A stretch of 64,000 bases of DNA from Paracidovorax oryzae ATCC 19882 (GCF_000687165.1 NZ_JMKU01000017.1:1-64000); one strand, 5' to 3'. Positions 7,873 to 18,370 are shown, counted from the first letter of the stretch. Notes: generated by a model not told the origin, from the letters alone. Program-made: numbers and translations.

Positions 7873-9393
7873 TCATGCGGGGGTCCTGAATTTCGCGGCC
7901 GCATCGGCCAGGCCCGCCGCCTGCTCGCGCATGCGCAGCGCCGCCGCCGCGGCCTGCTCGACCAGGGCGGCGTTCTGCTGGGTCATCTGCTCGATGCGGC
8001 CCACGCTGTCATGGATGCCCTCGATGCCCTGGCTCTGCTCGCTGCTCGCCGCGGCGATGCCTTCGATCAGCCGGGTCACGTCGCCGATGGAGCCGGCGAT
8101 CCCCTGCATGGACGTGCGCGCCGCATCCACGAGGCCGCTGCCGCCGTCCGCCCGCTCCACCGACGCCGCGATCAGCGTGCGGATCTCCCGCGCGGAGCCG
8201 GCAGAGCGCTGCGCGAGCGCGCGCACCTCCGCCGCCACCACCGCGAAACCGCGGCCCTGCTCGCCTGCCCGCGCGGCCTCGACGGCCGCGTTGAGCGCGA
8301 GGATGTTGGTCTGGAAGGCGATGCCGTCGATGATGCCGATGATGTCCTGGATGCGGTGGGCGTCCTGCCGCATGCCGGCCATGGTCTGCACGACGCGCTC
8401 CACCGCCTCGCCGCTCTGCGCCGAGGCCTGCGAGACTTCGCCCATGAGGCCGTTCACCTGCCGGGCATGCTCCGCGTTCTGCGCCACGGTGGCCGTGAGC
8501 CGCTGCAGTGCCGAGGCCGCGGCGTTCAGCTCGCCCGCCTGCCGCTCGGTGCGCGAAGCCAGGTCGCCGTTGCCTTCGGCGATCTCGCGCGTGGCCACCC
8601 GCAGCGACTCGGCCCCCTGGCGCACCTGCGTGACCAGGCCGGTGAGGCCCACGCCGATACCGTTGATGGCCTGCAGCATCTGGCCCACCTCGTCCCGTCG
8701 ATCGACGTGCATCTGCGTGGTGAGGTCGCCCGCGGCCACGCGCCGGGCCGCGGAGCAGCCCTCGGCCACGGGCCGGGTGATGCCGCGCCGCGCGAGGGCA
8801 TAGACCACGGCGGCGACGACCGGCGGCAGGGCCACCGAGACAGCGAGCCAGGCCGGCTGCAGGGGCGGCAGCAGCGCCCAGGCCACGGCGCCGATCGCGT
8901 ACTGCGCGGCCACCACCGACAGCGCCAGCCGCGCCGCCGCGCCCAGCGCAGGCATGGCGCTCACGTCCAGCCCTACGTAGAGCACGCCCACGACCTGGCC
9001 TGCCGCATCGCGGACCGGGTCGTAGCGGGTGAGGTTCTGCCGGCCGAACACCGTGGCGTAGCCGGCATACGGGCGCCCCGCGGCAAGGGCGCGATAGGCG
9101 GGGTGGGAGCGGTCCAGCAGCGTGCCCACGGCCCGTTCGCCATCCTGCTTGCGTACCGACGTGGCGATGCGCACGAAGTCGTCGCCCTGGCGGGCGAACA
9201 CGGTGCCGCGCACGCCGGTCTGCCCGGTGAAGCGGTCGATGGCCGCGAAGTCGCCGTTCAGGACGCGGCCACCGCAACGCAGCACGGGCGGCTGGCCCGC
9301 GGGAGCAGGCTGCAGGTCGAAGCCGCCCTGGTGGACCGCGGCGAAGGCCCGCGCCACCGCGCGGATCCGCCGTGCGAGGCTTCCGGGCAGCAT
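7873..9393 (-). CDS. Methyl-accepting chemotaxis protein with Cache sensor and atypical topology
   Basis: 506 residues. Residues 20-148 resemble a Cache_3-Cache_2 ligand-binding domain ([19 protein letters not shown]...[17 protein letters not shown]). Two closely spaced hydrophobic helices follow (about 155-176 and 181-202), then HAMP (203-256) and a complete MCP signalling domain with the hairpin-tip sequence [20 protein letters not shown]. The usual N-terminal membrane helix before Cache is absent, yet the start is well supported by AGGAGG five bases upstream. The gene starts 16 bases after the OFA antiporter stop, so the pair is probably co-transcribed and the receptor may report on that transporter's substrate (inference). 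Confidence 0.88.
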   Translation of the reverse strand: MLPGSLARRIRAVARAFAAVHQGGFDLQPAPAGQPPVLRCGGRVLNGDFAAIDRFTGQTGVRGTVFARQGDDFVRIATSVRKQDGERAVGTLLDRSHPAYRALAAGRPYAGYATVFGRQNLTRYDPVRDAAGQVVGVLYVGLDVSAMPALGAAARLALSVVAAQYAIGAVAWALLPPLQPAWLAVSVALPPVVAAVVYALARRGITRPVAEGCSAARRVAAGDLTTQMHVDRRDEVGQMLQAINGIGVGLTGLVTQVRQGAESLRVATREIAEGNGDLASRTERQAGELNAAASALQRLTATVAQNAEHARQVNGLMGEVSQASAQSGEAVERVVQTMAGMRQDAHRIQDIIGIIDGIAFQTNILALNAAVEAARAGEQGRGFAVVAAEVRALAQRSAGSAREIRTLIAASVERADGGSGLVDAARTSMQGIAGSIGDVTRLIEGIAAASSEQSQGIEGIHDSVGRIEQMTQQNAALVEQAAAAALRMREQAAGLADAAAKFRTPA

Positions 9394-9409
9394 GCCGGCC
9401 TCCTCGCCT

Positions 9410-11056
9410 TCAGTGGAAGAACTTGGCCGCGCTCACCAGGGTCTTGTAGATGCCCCAGGCGAGCGGGATGCCCACGGCGGCCCAGGCGAAGGCGACCAGC
9501 GCCGGGCTGGTGGCACCGCCGCCCGAGCCGGCGCCGGTGCCGACCTCGGCCGCGACGGCCTTCTCGTGGGCCAGTTTCTTCTCGTGGGCCAGTTCCTCGT
9601 CGCTCATGAACCACTTGGCCGCCAGCGGGCGCACCATCAGGTTGGCGATCAGGCCGATCACCAGCATGCCCACGAGGATGTACATGGTCTGGTTGTAGAC
9701 CTGCTCGCGCGGGATGCCCAGGCCCAGTTGGTACTCGCGCATGTAGTTCACCACGACCGGGCCCAGGATGCCCGCGGTGGCCCAGGCGGTGAGCAGGCGG
9801 CCGTGGATGGCGCCCACGAACTGCGTGCCGAACAGGTCGGCCAGGTAGGCAGGCACCGTGGCGAAGCCGCCGCCGTACATGGAAAGGATGATGCAGAACG
9901 CGCCCACGAACAGCAGCTTGCTGCCCGCGCTGGCGGAGCCCGGGATGCTCGCGTAGAGCAGGCCGCCCAGAACGAAGAACACCACGTAGGTCATCTTGCG
10001 GCCGAGCTTGTCGGAAAGGCTGGCCCAGAAGAAACGGCCGCCGATGTTGAACAGCGAAAGCAGCGCGGTGAAGCCGCCGGCCACGGCGGCGATGGCGGCG
10101 AGCTGGCCCTTGTCGAGTTCGCCGAACTTCGCGGGCACATTGATGAGCGAGCCGCCGAAGACTTCCTGCAGCATGGGCGAGGCCATGCCGATCACGCCGA
10201 TCCCCGCGCTCACGTTCATGCACAGCACGATCCACACGAGCCAGAACTGCGGGATGCCCCAGACGCGCTTCACGTGCACGTGGCGCTGCGTGATCATCGC
10301 GTTGGCCGAGGGCGGCGGGGGCGTCCAGCCTTCCGGCTTCCAGCCCGTGGGCGGCACGCGGTAGCCGAGCGCACCTGCCATCATGAACACGAAATAGACG
10401 AGCGCCATCACCACGAAGGTCTGCATCACGCCGACGTCCGTGGGCGTGGAGAAGGTCTTCATCAGTTCCACGGCCAGGGGCGAGCCGATCATCGCGCCGC
10501 CGCCGAAGCCCATGATGGCCATGCCGGTCGCCATGCCGCGGCGGTCGGGGAACCACTTGATGAGGGTGGACACCGGCGAGATATAGCCCAGGCCCAGCCC
10601 GATGCCCCCGATCACGCCGGAGCCGAGGATCATGAGCCAGAACTGGTGCAGGTAGATGCCCAGCGCCGACAGCAGCATGCCGCCGCACCAGCACAGGGCC
10701 GAGACCACGCCGGCCTTGCGTGGGCCGGCGCGCTCCAGCCAGCCGCCCCAGATGGCCGCCGAGCAGCCCAGGAACACGAAGAAGAGCGTGTACATCCAGC
10801 CCAGGGTGGCTACGCGCCAGTCGCAGCCCGTGGCGAACAGCTCGGCGAAGAAACTCATGTCCTTCGGGCAGGCGGTCGCGCCCGTGCCCGCGGTGGACAG
10901 CGCCTTGGAGAGCGGCAGCCAGAAGACCGAGAAGCCGTAGGCCATGCCGATGCACAGGTGGATGGCCAGCGCGGCCGGCGGCACCAGCCACCGGTTGAAG
11001 CCCGGTCCCGCGATGATCCGTTCCTTGTCCAGAAAACCTGGTCGTGTGTCCGCCAT
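9410..11056 (-). CDS. Oxalate/formate antiporter-family MFS transporter (OxlT-like)
   Basis: 548 residues from the ATG at 11056, chosen because AAGGAG lies six bases upstream; the frame is open to 11164 but without a comparable site. Twelve membrane helices of the major facilitator fold are visible, with family motifs such as [19 protein letters not shown] in the middle loop and a second half beginning near [14 protein letters not shown]. The OFA family exchanges carboxylates such as oxalate and formate across the inner membrane. The downstream chemoreceptor and molybdoenzyme/FdhD genes on the same strand support a role in formate or oxalate use, though the substrate is not proven. Confidence 0.87.
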   Translation of the reverse strand: MADTRPGFLDKERIIAGPGFNRWLVPPAALAIHLCIGMAYGFSVFWLPLSKALSTAGTGATACPKDMSFFAELFATGCDWRVATLGWMYTLFFVFLGCSAAIWGGWLERAGPRKAGVVSALCWCGGMLLSALGIYLHQFWLMILGSGVIGGIGLGLGYISPVSTLIKWFPDRRGMATGMAIMGFGGGAMIGSPLAVELMKTFSTPTDVGVMQTFVVMALVYFVFMMAGALGYRVPPTGWKPEGWTPPPPSANAMITQRHVHVKRVWGIPQFWLVWIVLCMNVSAGIGVIGMASPMLQEVFGGSLINVPAKFGELDKGQLAAIAAVAGGFTALLSLFNIGGRFFWASLSDKLGRKMTYVVFFVLGGLLYASIPGSASAGSKLLFVGAFCIILSMYGGGFATVPAYLADLFGTQFVGAIHGRLLTAWATAGILGPVVVNYMREYQLGLGIPREQVYNQTMYILVGMLVIGLIANLMVRPLAAKWFMSDEELAHEKKLAHEKAVAAEVGTGAGSGGGATSPALVAFAWAAVGIPLAWGIYKTLVSAAKFFH

Positions 11057-11108
11057 GCCCGCTCCTTGTTCAGCAAAGTTCCGCTTTTCGTTCCGCAAGA
11101 TGAAAAAT

Positions 11109-11126
11109 CTGGAAACATTTTTCCAG
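11109..11126. promoter_or_regulatory. Perfect 7-4-7 palindrome in the OFA antiporter leader
   Basis: CTGGAAACATTTTTCCAG is a perfect inverted repeat (CTGGAAA, 4-base spacer, TTTCCAG), 53 bases upstream of the antiporter ATG on the minus strand. It could be an operator or an mRNA hairpin in the leader. I do not recognise a regulator for it. Confidence 0.45.
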
Positions 11127-11150
11127 AAGCGCGGAGTTTCAACGCTGCAG

Positions 11151-11164
11151 TTGACGCACGTCAA
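11151..11164. promoter_or_regulatory. FNR/CRP-superfamily-like dyad upstream of the OFA antiporter
   Basis: TTGACGCACGTCAA is a perfect 5-4-5 dyad (TTGAC-N4-GTCAA) 94 bases upstream of the antiporter ATG. It resembles the TTGAT-N4-ATCAA recognition sequence of FNR/ANR/FixK-type regulators. Oxygen- or redox-linked control of the operon would fit its contents. No promoter elements were assigned with confidence. Confidence 0.45.
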
Positions 11165-11256
11165 TAGATCAAGTCAGCAAAAGTCATTGACTTTTTCTAC
11201 TGAACGGGCGATCAACGAAGGAGCTTGCGCGGTGCCGCGGGCAAGGCCCAAGCGGC

Positions 11257-12348
11257 TCAGGTGTCCTTGCTGACGGAGATGGTGGGGAACTTCGAGGAAA
11301 AATCCCTGGCCTGGGTCGCGACCTTCGCGGCCACCTCGCGCGCCACCCGGCGGTAGATGTTGGCCACCTCGCCGTCGGGTTCGGCCACCACGGTGGGGGT
11401 GCCGCTGTCGGCCTGCAGGCGGATCTGCAAATCCAGCGGCAGGGCGCCCAGGTAGGCCATGCCGTTCTCCTCGGCCATGCGGCGGCCGCCGCCCTCGCCG
11501 AAGATGTGCTCGACATGCCCGCACTGGCTGCACACGTGGGCGGCCATGTTCTCCACCACCCCCAGGATGGGCACGCCCACCTTCTCGAACATCCTGATGC
11601 CCTTGCGCGCATCGAGCAGCGCGATGTCCTGCGGCGTGGTCACGATCACGGCACCCGTGAGGGGCACGCGCTGCGAGAGGGTGAGCTGGATGTCGCCGGT
11701 GCCGGGCGGCATGTCCACGACCAGGTAGTCCAGGTCCTGCCAGTTCGTCTGACGCAGCAGCTGCTCCAGCGCCTGGGTGGCCATGGGCCCGCGCCAGATC
11801 ATGGCCTGGTCGGGTTCCACCAGGAAGCCGATGGACATCACCTGCACGCCATGGTTGCGCAGCGGCTCCATGGTCTTGCCGTCGGCGCTCTCGGGCCGGT
11901 CCGCGATACCCAGCATCATCGGCTGGCTGGGGCCATAGATGTCGGCATCGAGCACGCCCACGCGCGCGCCCTCGGATGCCAGCGCAAGGGCGAGGTTGGC
12001 GGCCGTGGTGCTCTTGCCCACCCCGCCCTTGCCCGAGGCGACGGCGATGATGTTGCGCACCTGCGGCAGCACCTGCACGCCGCGCTGGACCGCGTGCGCG
12101 ACGATGCGCGTGGCGATGGTGGCGGACACCCGCTCCACGCCCGCCACGGTACGCGCCGCGGCCTCCAGTTCGCCCGCCAGGGCGGCTTCCAGGCTGCGGG
12201 CCGGGTAGCCCAGCTCCACGGTGAAGGACACGGCGCCGCCGTCGATGCGCAGGTCGCGCAGGGCGCGCGTGGAAACGAAATCCTTGCCCGTGTGCGGATC
12301 GCGTACGCTCGCGAGCGCCGCGAGTAGCGCCTGTTCAGTCACTGCCAT
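11257..12348 (-). CDS. apbC: Iron-sulfur cluster carrier protein ApbC/Mrp
   Basis: 363 residues. An N-terminal MIP18/DUF59-like domain (about 1-85) is followed by a ParA/MinD-type P-loop ATPase with deviant Walker A GKGGVGKST (107-115) and the cluster-binding C273-x-x-C276 pair (HVCSQCGHVE). The protein binds a [4Fe-4S] cluster and hands it to apo-enzymes in the cytoplasm. The start at 12348 is preceded by AAGGAG ten bases away; the frame is open further upstream but that stretch is antisense to the next gene. It is divergent from the membrane Mrr-like gene. Confidence 0.94.
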   Translation of the reverse strand: MAVTEQALLAALASVRDPHTGKDFVSTRALRDLRIDGGAVSFTVELGYPARSLEAALAGELEAAARTVAGVERVSATIATRIVAHAVQRGVQVLPQVRNIIAVASGKGGVGKSTTAANLALALASEGARVGVLDADIYGPSQPMMLGIADRPESADGKTMEPLRNHGVQVMSIGFLVEPDQAMIWRGPMATQALEQLLRQTNWQDLDYLVVDMPPGTGDIQLTLSQRVPLTGAVIVTTPQDIALLDARKGIRMFEKVGVPILGVVENMAAHVCSQCGHVEHIFGEGGGRRMAEENGMAYLGALPLDLQIRLQADSGTPTVVAEPDGEVANIYRRVAREVAAKVATQARDFSSKFPTISVSKDT

Positions 12349-12459
12349 ATCGGTAAATCTCCTTGGGGCCGGGTAGTCTATTCCCTGCCCTCCACCCTCA
12401 CGCGCCGCAGGACAATGCCGCGGTTTTTCGTTTTTTTCGCTTTTGAGGATTGCCGTTCC

Positions 12460-13050
12460 GTGAAACTGAAGATGGCCCCGAACTCGCTTTTCGCCATCCT
12501 GCTGCGCTCGCCGTGGTGGGTGAGCTTCCTCGCGGCGGGCGCCATCGCCCTGGCCTGCGGGGCGCTGCTGCCAGCGCACGTGGCGCCGTTCGCGGCCGTG
12601 GGCGTGCTGCCCCTGGTCGGCGTGGGCAGCATGGCGGCCTGGCGGCAATGGAACGCACCCAGCGCCGCGCGCCTGCAGGCGGCGCTGGACGAGGCCGGTG
12701 CCCTGCCCTGGCGCCTGCTTGCCGACCGGCTCGAGCGTGCCTGGCTGGCCGAGGGCTACACCGTCCAGCGGCTGGCCGGTGGCGCGGCGGACTTCCGGCT
12801 CGACAAGGGCGGGCATGCCGTGCTGGTGGGCGCCCGCCGCTGGAAGGCCGCCACCCACGGCGTGGAGCCCCTGCGCGAACTGCAGGCCGCGGTGCAGGCG
12901 CAGGATGGCGCGTCGGGCGCCTACCTCGCGCCCCTGGGCGCCGTGAGCGATGCGGCCCGGGATTTCGCGCGCAGCCACGGGCTGGACATCCTGGACGGCC
13001 CCGCCGTGGCCGCGCTGCTGCTCAAGGCCCCGGCCCGCACGGGTCGCTGA
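12460..13050 (+). CDS. Membrane-anchored Mrr-like (PD-(D/E)xK fold) protein with degenerate active site
   Basis: 196 residues from GTG at 12460. Two membrane helices (about 18-36 and 42-60) precede a cytoplasmic domain with the strand pattern of Mrr-type restriction endonucleases: ADFRLDKGGHAVLVGARRWK (109-129). Asp111 is in place. The Q/E-x-K element that normally reads VQCKRW reads VGARRW here, so both the Gln/Glu and the catalytic Lys appear substituted. It may therefore be a non-nucleolytic relative. The start is uncertain: GAGGA lies about 11 bases before the GTG, and an ATG at 12472 is an alternative. The patatin gene follows after 16 bases, probably in one operon. Confidence 0.7.
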   Translation: MKLKMAPNSLFAILLRSPWWVSFLAAGAIALACGALLPAHVAPFAAVGVLPLVGVGSMAAWRQWNAPSAARLQAALDEAGALPWRLLADRLERAWLAEGYTVQRLAGGAADFRLDKGGHAVLVGARRWKAATHGVEPLRELQAAVQAQDGASGAYLAPLGAVSDAARDFARSHGLDILDGPAVAALLLKAPARTGR

Positions 13051-13066
13051 AGCGGCCGCCCCTCCC

Positions 13067-14323
13067 ATGGCAGCCGCGCCGTCCCGAGCCACCGCGCAGC
13101 GCCCGGCCGGCCTCGTGCTCACGGGCGGCGGCGCACGCGCGGCCTACCAGGTCGGCGTGCTGGAGGCCATCTCCGACCTGCGCAAGGCCTGCGGCGCGGG
13201 GCGCGAGCCCAACCCTTTCCCCATCATCACCGGCACCTCCGCCGGGGCCATCAACGCCGCCGCCCTGGCCTGCGGGGCGGACCATTTCGACCGGGCCGTG
13301 CGGCGCATCGCCCACGTGTGGAGCGGCTTTCACGCACAGCAGGTCTATCGCGCGGACTCGCTGAGCGTGATGCGCAGCGGGGCGCGCTGGCTCACCCTGC
13401 TCTCGCTGGGCTGGGCGCTGGCCCGCTGGCGGCGGATGCGCCCGCGCTCGCTGCTGGACAACGCGCCCCTGGCGGAGCTGCTCTCCCGCCTGGTGCCGCT
13501 CTCGCGCCTGCCGCGCCTGGTCCGCGCGGGGCACGTGCAGGCGCTGGCCGTCACGGCATCCAGCTACACCTCGGGCGAGCACATCACTTTCTTCGAAGCC
13601 GCCGACTCGCTCGCGCCCTGGCAGCGGCAGCAGCGCCGCGCGGCACGGGGCCGCATCACCCATGACCACCTGCTGGCCTCGTCGGCGATCCCGTTCGTCT
13701 TTCCGGCCACCGCGCTGCAGCTGGACGGGCGGACCCAGTTCTTCGGCGACGGCTCCATGCGCCAGTCCGCGCCGATCGCGCCGGCCATCCACCTGGGCGC
13801 CGGCCGCGTGCTGGTGATCGGCGCGGGCCGCATGCACGAGCCGGCCGGCGACCTGTCCACGGAGACCGTGCCGGCCTACCCGACCCTCGCCCAGGTGGCG
13901 GGGCATGCGCTGTCCAACATCTTCCTGGATGCCCTGGCGGTGGACGTGGAGCGCGCCCAGCGCATCAACCAGACCCTGGCACTGATCCCGCCCGAGGCGC
14001 GGGCGCTGAGCCCGCTGCGGCCGCTGGAGCTGCTGGTGATCGCCCCGTCGCAGCGCCTGGATGCGCTGGCGGCCCGCCACGTGGGCGACCTGCCCGCACC
14101 CGTGCGCACCATGCTGGGCGCCCTGGGCGTGACCGCCAACGAGCGGGACGTGCGCGGAGCCGCGCTGGCGAGCTACCTGCTCTTCGAGCCCGGGTACACG
14201 CGCGAACTCATGGCCCTCGGCCGGCAGGACGCGCTCGCGCGCCGCGCAGAGATCTGCCGATTTTTCGGCTGGCACGACGCGGGCCAGCCGGTCCGGGCCT
14301 CGGCCCGGCAGCCTTCCCGCTGA
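13067..14323 (+). CDS. Patatin-like phospholipase family protein
   Basis: 418 residues. The patatin domain shows the oxyanion motif LTGGGARAAYQVG (18-30), the nucleophile elbow G56-T-S58-A-G60 and the catalytic Asp228 in FGDGSMR, so the Ser-Asp dyad is complete. No signal peptide is visible, which suggests a cytoplasmic or peripheral lipid acyl hydrolase. The start 16 bases after the upstream stop is chosen because homology begins soon after it; no clear SD is seen, which fits translational coupling. Substrate and role are unknown. Confidence 0.88.
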   Translation: MAAAPSRATAQRPAGLVLTGGGARAAYQVGVLEAISDLRKACGAGREPNPFPIITGTSAGAINAAALACGADHFDRAVRRIAHVWSGFHAQQVYRADSLSVMRSGARWLTLLSLGWALARWRRMRPRSLLDNAPLAELLSRLVPLSRLPRLVRAGHVQALAVTASSYTSGEHITFFEAADSLAPWQRQQRRAARGRITHDHLLASSAIPFVFPATALQLDGRTQFFGDGSMRQSAPIAPAIHLGAGRVLVIGAGRMHEPAGDLSTETVPAYPTLAQVAGHALSNIFLDALAVDVERAQRINQTLALIPPEARALSPLRPLELLVIAPSQRLDALAARHVGDLPAPVRTMLGALGVTANERDVRGAALASYLLFEPGYTRELMALGRQDALARRAEICRFFGWHDAGQPVRASARQPSR

Positions 14324-14412
14324 AAGCGAAAACGTCCGACGCCCAGGGTCTGCACCAGTGGCGCCAGCGTTCCTAGAATGACCTGACCGCAACTTGCAGG
14401 GAGTTCCTGGCG

Positions 14413-16164
14413 ATGGGCATTTTTGGTTCCTCCAAGGTGAAATCGGTGGCCGACCTCCTGGTCGAGACCCTGGCGCATGCCGGCGTGCAGCGCATCTGGG
14501 GTGTCACCGGCGACAGCCTGAACGCCATCAACGACAGCCTGCGCCGGCACGGCGGCATCGAATGGATGCACGTGCGACACGAGGAGGCCGGCGCCTTCGC
14601 CGCAGGCGCCGAAGCCCAGGTCACGGGGCGGCTCGCCGTGTGCGCGGGCAGTTGCGGGCCGGGCAACCTGCACCTCATCAACGGGCTCTACGACTGCCAG
14701 CGCAACCACCAGCCCGTGCTGGCCATCGCCAGCCACATCCCCTCCAGCGAGATCGGCCTGGGGTACTTCCAGGAAACCCATCCGACCGAGCTGTTCCGCG
14801 AGTGCAGCCATTTCTGCGAGATGGTGCAGGACCCGAAGCAGTTGCCCGAGGTGCTGCACCGCGCGATGCGCACCGCCATCGGCCGCCACGGCGTGGCCGT
14901 GATCGTGCTGCCGGGCGACGTCTCCACCCTCGACGCGCCCGAGGGCGCCCGGCCGGATTTCGCGCCGCCGGCCGCGCCCCGCCTGCTGCCGGACCCGGCC
15001 GCGCTCTCGGAGCTCGCCGCGCTGCTGAACGGCTCCGGGGCCGTGACCATCCTGGCCGGTGCCGGCACGGCCGGTGCGCACGACGAGGTGGTGGCCCTGG
15101 CGAGGGCGCTGGCCGCGCCCATCGTCCATGCCTTCCGCGGCAAGGAGCACATGGAATGGGACAACCCGTTCGACGTCGGCATGACCGGGCTGATCGGCTT
15201 CTCGTCCGGCTACCACGCCATGCGCGAGTGCGACACGCTGCTCATGCTGGGAACGGATTTCCCCTACCGCGACTTCTACCCGGAAGATGCGGCCATCGTG
15301 CAGATCGACCGCGATCCCGGCGCGCTGGGCCGGCGCGCGCAACTGCGCCTGGGGCTGGTGGCCGACGTGCGTGAAGCCGCCGCCCTGCTGACCCCGCTCA
15401 TCGGGCCCGGCCGCGACACCGGCTTTCTCGACAAGGCGCGCGATCACTACCAGGCGGCGCGCAAGGAGCTGGACGCGCTCGCGTCACCGCGCGCCGGCGA
15501 CGAGCCGCTGCACCCGCAGTTCGTGGCAGCCACGCTCGACCGGCTGGCGGCCGACGACGCGATCTTCACCTTCGACGTGGGCACGCCGGCCATCTGGGCC
15601 GCGCGCTACCTGCGCATGAACGGCCGGCGCCGGCTGCTCGGCTCCTTCAACCATGGCTCGATGGCCAACGCGATGCCGCAGGCGCTGGGCGCGCAGGCGG
15701 TGCGGCCCGACCGCCAGGTGGTGTCGATCTCCGGCGACGGCGGCCTCGCCATGCTGATGGGCGACATGCTCACGGCCGTGCAGATGAAGCTGTCGATCAA
15801 GATCGTGCTGATCAACAACGGCGTGCTCGGCTTCGTGCAGATGGAGCAGAAAGCTGCCGGCTACCTCGACACCAACGTCGCGCTGCAGAACCCGGATTTC
15901 AGCGCCATCGCGAACGGCATGGGCTTCCTGGGCCTGCGCGTCGCCCGCTCGGACGAACTCGAGCCCGCCCTGGTGCGGGCGCTGGCCCACGACGGCCCCG
16001 CCCTGGTGGACGTGCGGGTGGACCCGATGGAGCTGTCGATGCCGCCGAAGATCCGGGCCGCGCAGGTCAAGGGCTTCAGCCTGTACGCCGCGCGGGCGGT
16101 GATGAACGGCCGGGGCGACGAGATCGTCGAGCTGGCGAAAACCAACCTGCTGCGCCGCAGGTGA
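14413..16164 (+). CDS. poxB: Pyruvate dehydrogenase (quinone), PoxB type
   Basis: 583 residues, close to the length of E. coli PoxB. This thiamine-diphosphate and FAD flavoenzyme converts pyruvate to acetate and CO2 and passes electrons to ubiquinone at the inner membrane. The N-terminal Pyr domain carries the HEEA motif (56-59) with the cofactor-activating Glu, the middle domain (about 195-330) binds FAD, and the C-terminal PP domain has the ThDP/Mg motif [12 protein letters not shown]...INN. The C-terminus is the region used for lipid binding in PoxB. It sits alone between the patatin gene and metG. Another ThDP oxidase of the same family is possible but less likely. Confidence 0.88.
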   Translation: MGIFGSSKVKSVADLLVETLAHAGVQRIWGVTGDSLNAINDSLRRHGGIEWMHVRHEEAGAFAAGAEAQVTGRLAVCAGSCGPGNLHLINGLYDCQRNHQPVLAIASHIPSSEIGLGYFQETHPTELFRECSHFCEMVQDPKQLPEVLHRAMRTAIGRHGVAVIVLPGDVSTLDAPEGARPDFAPPAAPRLLPDPAALSELAALLNGSGAVTILAGAGTAGAHDEVVALARALAAPIVHAFRGKEHMEWDNPFDVGMTGLIGFSSGYHAMRECDTLLMLGTDFPYRDFYPEDAAIVQIDRDPGALGRRAQLRLGLVADVREAAALLTPLIGPGRDTGFLDKARDHYQAARKELDALASPRAGDEPLHPQFVAATLDRLAADDAIFTFDVGTPAIWAARYLRMNGRRRLLGSFNHGSMANAMPQALGAQAVRPDRQVVSISGDGGLAMLMGDMLTAVQMKLSIKIVLINNGVLGFVQMEQKAAGYLDTNVALQNPDFSAIANGMGFLGLRVARSDELEPALVRALAHDGPALVDVRVDPMELSMPPKIRAAQVKGFSLYAARAVMNGRGDEIVELAKTNLLRRR

Positions 16165-16265
16165 CGGCGGCCGGCGCGGCGCCGGACCGGGGAGGCTCTT
16201 AAAATCATCCGTTGCGCCCGGAGCCGTCCGCCCGGGCCGCACTCCCCTCAGAAAGCCCGCTCCCG

Positions 16266-18359
16266 ATGCCCGCACGCAAGATCTTCGTCACCACCGCCCT
16301 GCCGTACGCCAACGGCAACTTCCACATCGGCCACATCATGGAATACATCCAGGCCGACATCTGGGTGCGGTTCCAGCGCATGCAGGGCGCCGAGGTGAAC
16401 TTCGTCGGCGCGGACGACACGCACGGCGCGCCGATCATGATCGCCGCCGAGAAGGCCGGCAAGACGCCGCAGCAGTTCGTGGCCGACATCGCCGCCGGCC
16501 GCAAGCCCTACCTGGAGGGCTTCCACATCCGCTTCGACAACTGGCACAGCACGGACGCGCCCGAGAACCATGAACTCGCCCGCCAGATCTACCGCGACCT
16601 GCAGGCCGCGGGCCTGATCGAGACGCGCACCATCGAGCAGTTCTTCGACCCCGAGAAGAACATGTTCCTGCCGGACCGCTTCATCAAGGGCGAATGCCCG
16701 CGCTGCCACGCCAAGGACCAGTACGGCGACAACTGCGAGAACTGCGGCGCGGTGTATGCCCCCACCGACCTGATCGAACCCTATTCGGCCCTCTCCGGCG
16801 CCAAGCCGGTGCTGAAAAGCTCCGACCATTTCTTCTTCCAGCTCTCCGACCCGCGCTGCGTCGCCTTCCTGCAGGAGTGGACGCAGGACGGGCGCCTGCA
16901 GCCCGAAGTGGCCAACAAGGTCAAGGAATGGTTCTCGGTGCGCACCAACCCCGACGGCACCACCAGCGAAGGCCTGGGCGACTGGGACATCAGCCGCGAC
17001 GCGCCCTACTTCGGCATCGAGATCCCCGACGCGCCGGGCAAGTACTTCTACGTCTGGCTCGACGCGCCCGTGGGCTACCTCGCCTCGCTCAAGAACCTGC
17101 TGGAAAAGCGCGGCCAGAGCTATGACGACTATGTGGCCGACCCGCAGCTGGAGCAGTACCACTTCATCGGCAAGGACATCGTCACCTTCCACACGCTGTT
17201 CTGGCCCGCGATGCTGAAGTTCAGCGGCCGCAAGACGCCGGACGCGGTCTTCGTGCACGGCTTCCTCACCGTGAACAACGGCGAGAAGATGAGCAAGAGC
17301 CGCGGCACGGGGCTCGATCCGCTCAAGTACCTGGGCCTGGGGATGAACGCCGAGTGGCTGCGCTACTACCTCGCGGCCAAGCTCAACGGCCGCAACGAGG
17401 ACATCGACTTCAACGCCGAGGACTTCATGGCGCGCGTCAACAGCGACCTGATCGGCAAGTTCGTGAACATCGCGAGCCGCGCCGCGGGCTTCCTCACCAA
17501 GCGCTTCGGCGGCAAGCTCGGCACGCCCGATGCCGACAGTGCAGCGCTGCTGGAGGCCCTGCGCGCCCAGGCCGGCGCCATCGCCGAGGCCTACGAGCGG
17601 CGCGACACCGCCCGCGCCGTGCGCGAAACCATGCTGCTGGCCGACCGCGTGAACGAGTACGTGGATGCGCGCAAGCCCTGGGAGCTCGCCAAGCAGGAAG
17701 GCCAGGAGGCCGCGCTGCAGGCCGCCTGCACCACCTGCATCGAGGCCTTCCGCCTGCTCACGCTCTACCTCAAGCCCGTGCTGCCGTCCCTGGCAGCGCA
17801 GGTGGAGGCGTTCCTGAACGTCCAGCCACTCACCTTCGCCGATGCGCCCGCCCTGCTGGGAGAGGGCCATGCCATCGGCACCTACCAGCACCTGATGCAG
17901 CGCGTGGACATCAAGCAGCTCGAAGCGCTTTTCGAGGTGCCGGCGGCCTCTGCCGCTCCTGCCGTGGCCTCGGCAGCCGATGCCGGAGCGGATGCACCGG
18001 GCGGCGAGGCGATCGCACCCACCATCACCATCGACGACTTCGCGAAGATCGACCTGCGCATCGCGCTGATCGTGAACTGCGAGCCGGTGGAGGGCTCCAC
18101 CAAGCTGCTGCGCCTCACGCTCGACGTGGGCGAAGGCCGCCACCGCAACGTCTTCTCCGGCATCGCGAGCGCCTACCGCCCCGAGGAACTCGTGGGCAAG
18201 CTGACGGTGATGGTCGCCAACCTCGCGCCGCGCAAGATGAAGTTCGGCATCAGCGAGGGCATGGTGCTCGCGGCCAGCCACGGCGACGAGAAGTCGCACC
18301 CGGGCATCCATGTGCTGAATCCGTGGCCTGGGGCCACCCCGGGCATGCGGGTCCGCTGA
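16266..18359 (+). CDS. metG: Methionyl-tRNA synthetase
   Basis: 697 residues, the long form. Class I signature HIGH (20-23) and KMSKS (341-345) are intact. A zinc knob with CPRCH and CENCG lies at about 143-163, an anticodon-binding helical domain follows, and a C-terminal EMAP/Trbp111-like tRNA-binding domain starts near residue 587 ([15 protein letters not shown]). The enzyme charges tRNA-Met with methionine. The start ATG at 16266 begins the conserved N-terminal strand ([15 protein letters not shown]); the frame is open further upstream but lacks homology. A TTAAAAT-like -10 is visible at about 16199-16205. Confidence 0.97.
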   Translation: MPARKIFVTTALPYANGNFHIGHIMEYIQADIWVRFQRMQGAEVNFVGADDTHGAPIMIAAEKAGKTPQQFVADIAAGRKPYLEGFHIRFDNWHSTDAPENHELARQIYRDLQAAGLIETRTIEQFFDPEKNMFLPDRFIKGECPRCHAKDQYGDNCENCGAVYAPTDLIEPYSALSGAKPVLKSSDHFFFQLSDPRCVAFLQEWTQDGRLQPEVANKVKEWFSVRTNPDGTTSEGLGDWDISRDAPYFGIEIPDAPGKYFYVWLDAPVGYLASLKNLLEKRGQSYDDYVADPQLEQYHFIGKDIVTFHTLFWPAMLKFSGRKTPDAVFVHGFLTVNNGEKMSKSRGTGLDPLKYLGLGMNAEWLRYYLAAKLNGRNEDIDFNAEDFMARVNSDLIGKFVNIASRAAGFLTKRFGGKLGTPDADSAALLEALRAQAGAIAEAYERRDTARAVRETMLLADRVNEYVDARKPWELAKQEGQEAALQAACTTCIEAFRLLTLYLKPVLPSLAAQVEAFLNVQPLTFADAPALLGEGHAIGTYQHLMQRVDIKQLEALFEVPAASAAPAVASAADAGADAPGGEAIAPTITIDDFAKIDLRIALIVNCEPVEGSTKLLRLTLDVGEGRHRNVFSGIASAYRPEELVGKLTVMVANLAPRKMKFGISEGMVLAASHGDEKSHPGIHVLNPWPGATPGMRVR

Positions 18360-18370
18360 CCAGGACGGCC

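Noticed and set aside
4359-7889. Very long plus-strand open frame (1176 codons) opposite fdhD and the molybdoenzyme
   Set aside because: It is antisense to two well-conserved genes, its translation is His/Gln/Arg/Gly-rich without any domain, and such shadows are expected in GC-rich DNA.
9376-9430. Possible frameshift removing a first membrane helix of the chemoreceptor
   Set aside because: The AGGAGG site next to the ATG and the 16-base gap after the antiporter stop leave no room for a missing helix, so the short N-terminus was kept as real.
12950-13066. Longer start for the patatin gene inside the upstream gene
   Set aside because: The extra 39 residues overlap a supported gene and carry no homology; the ATG at 13067 is adequate.
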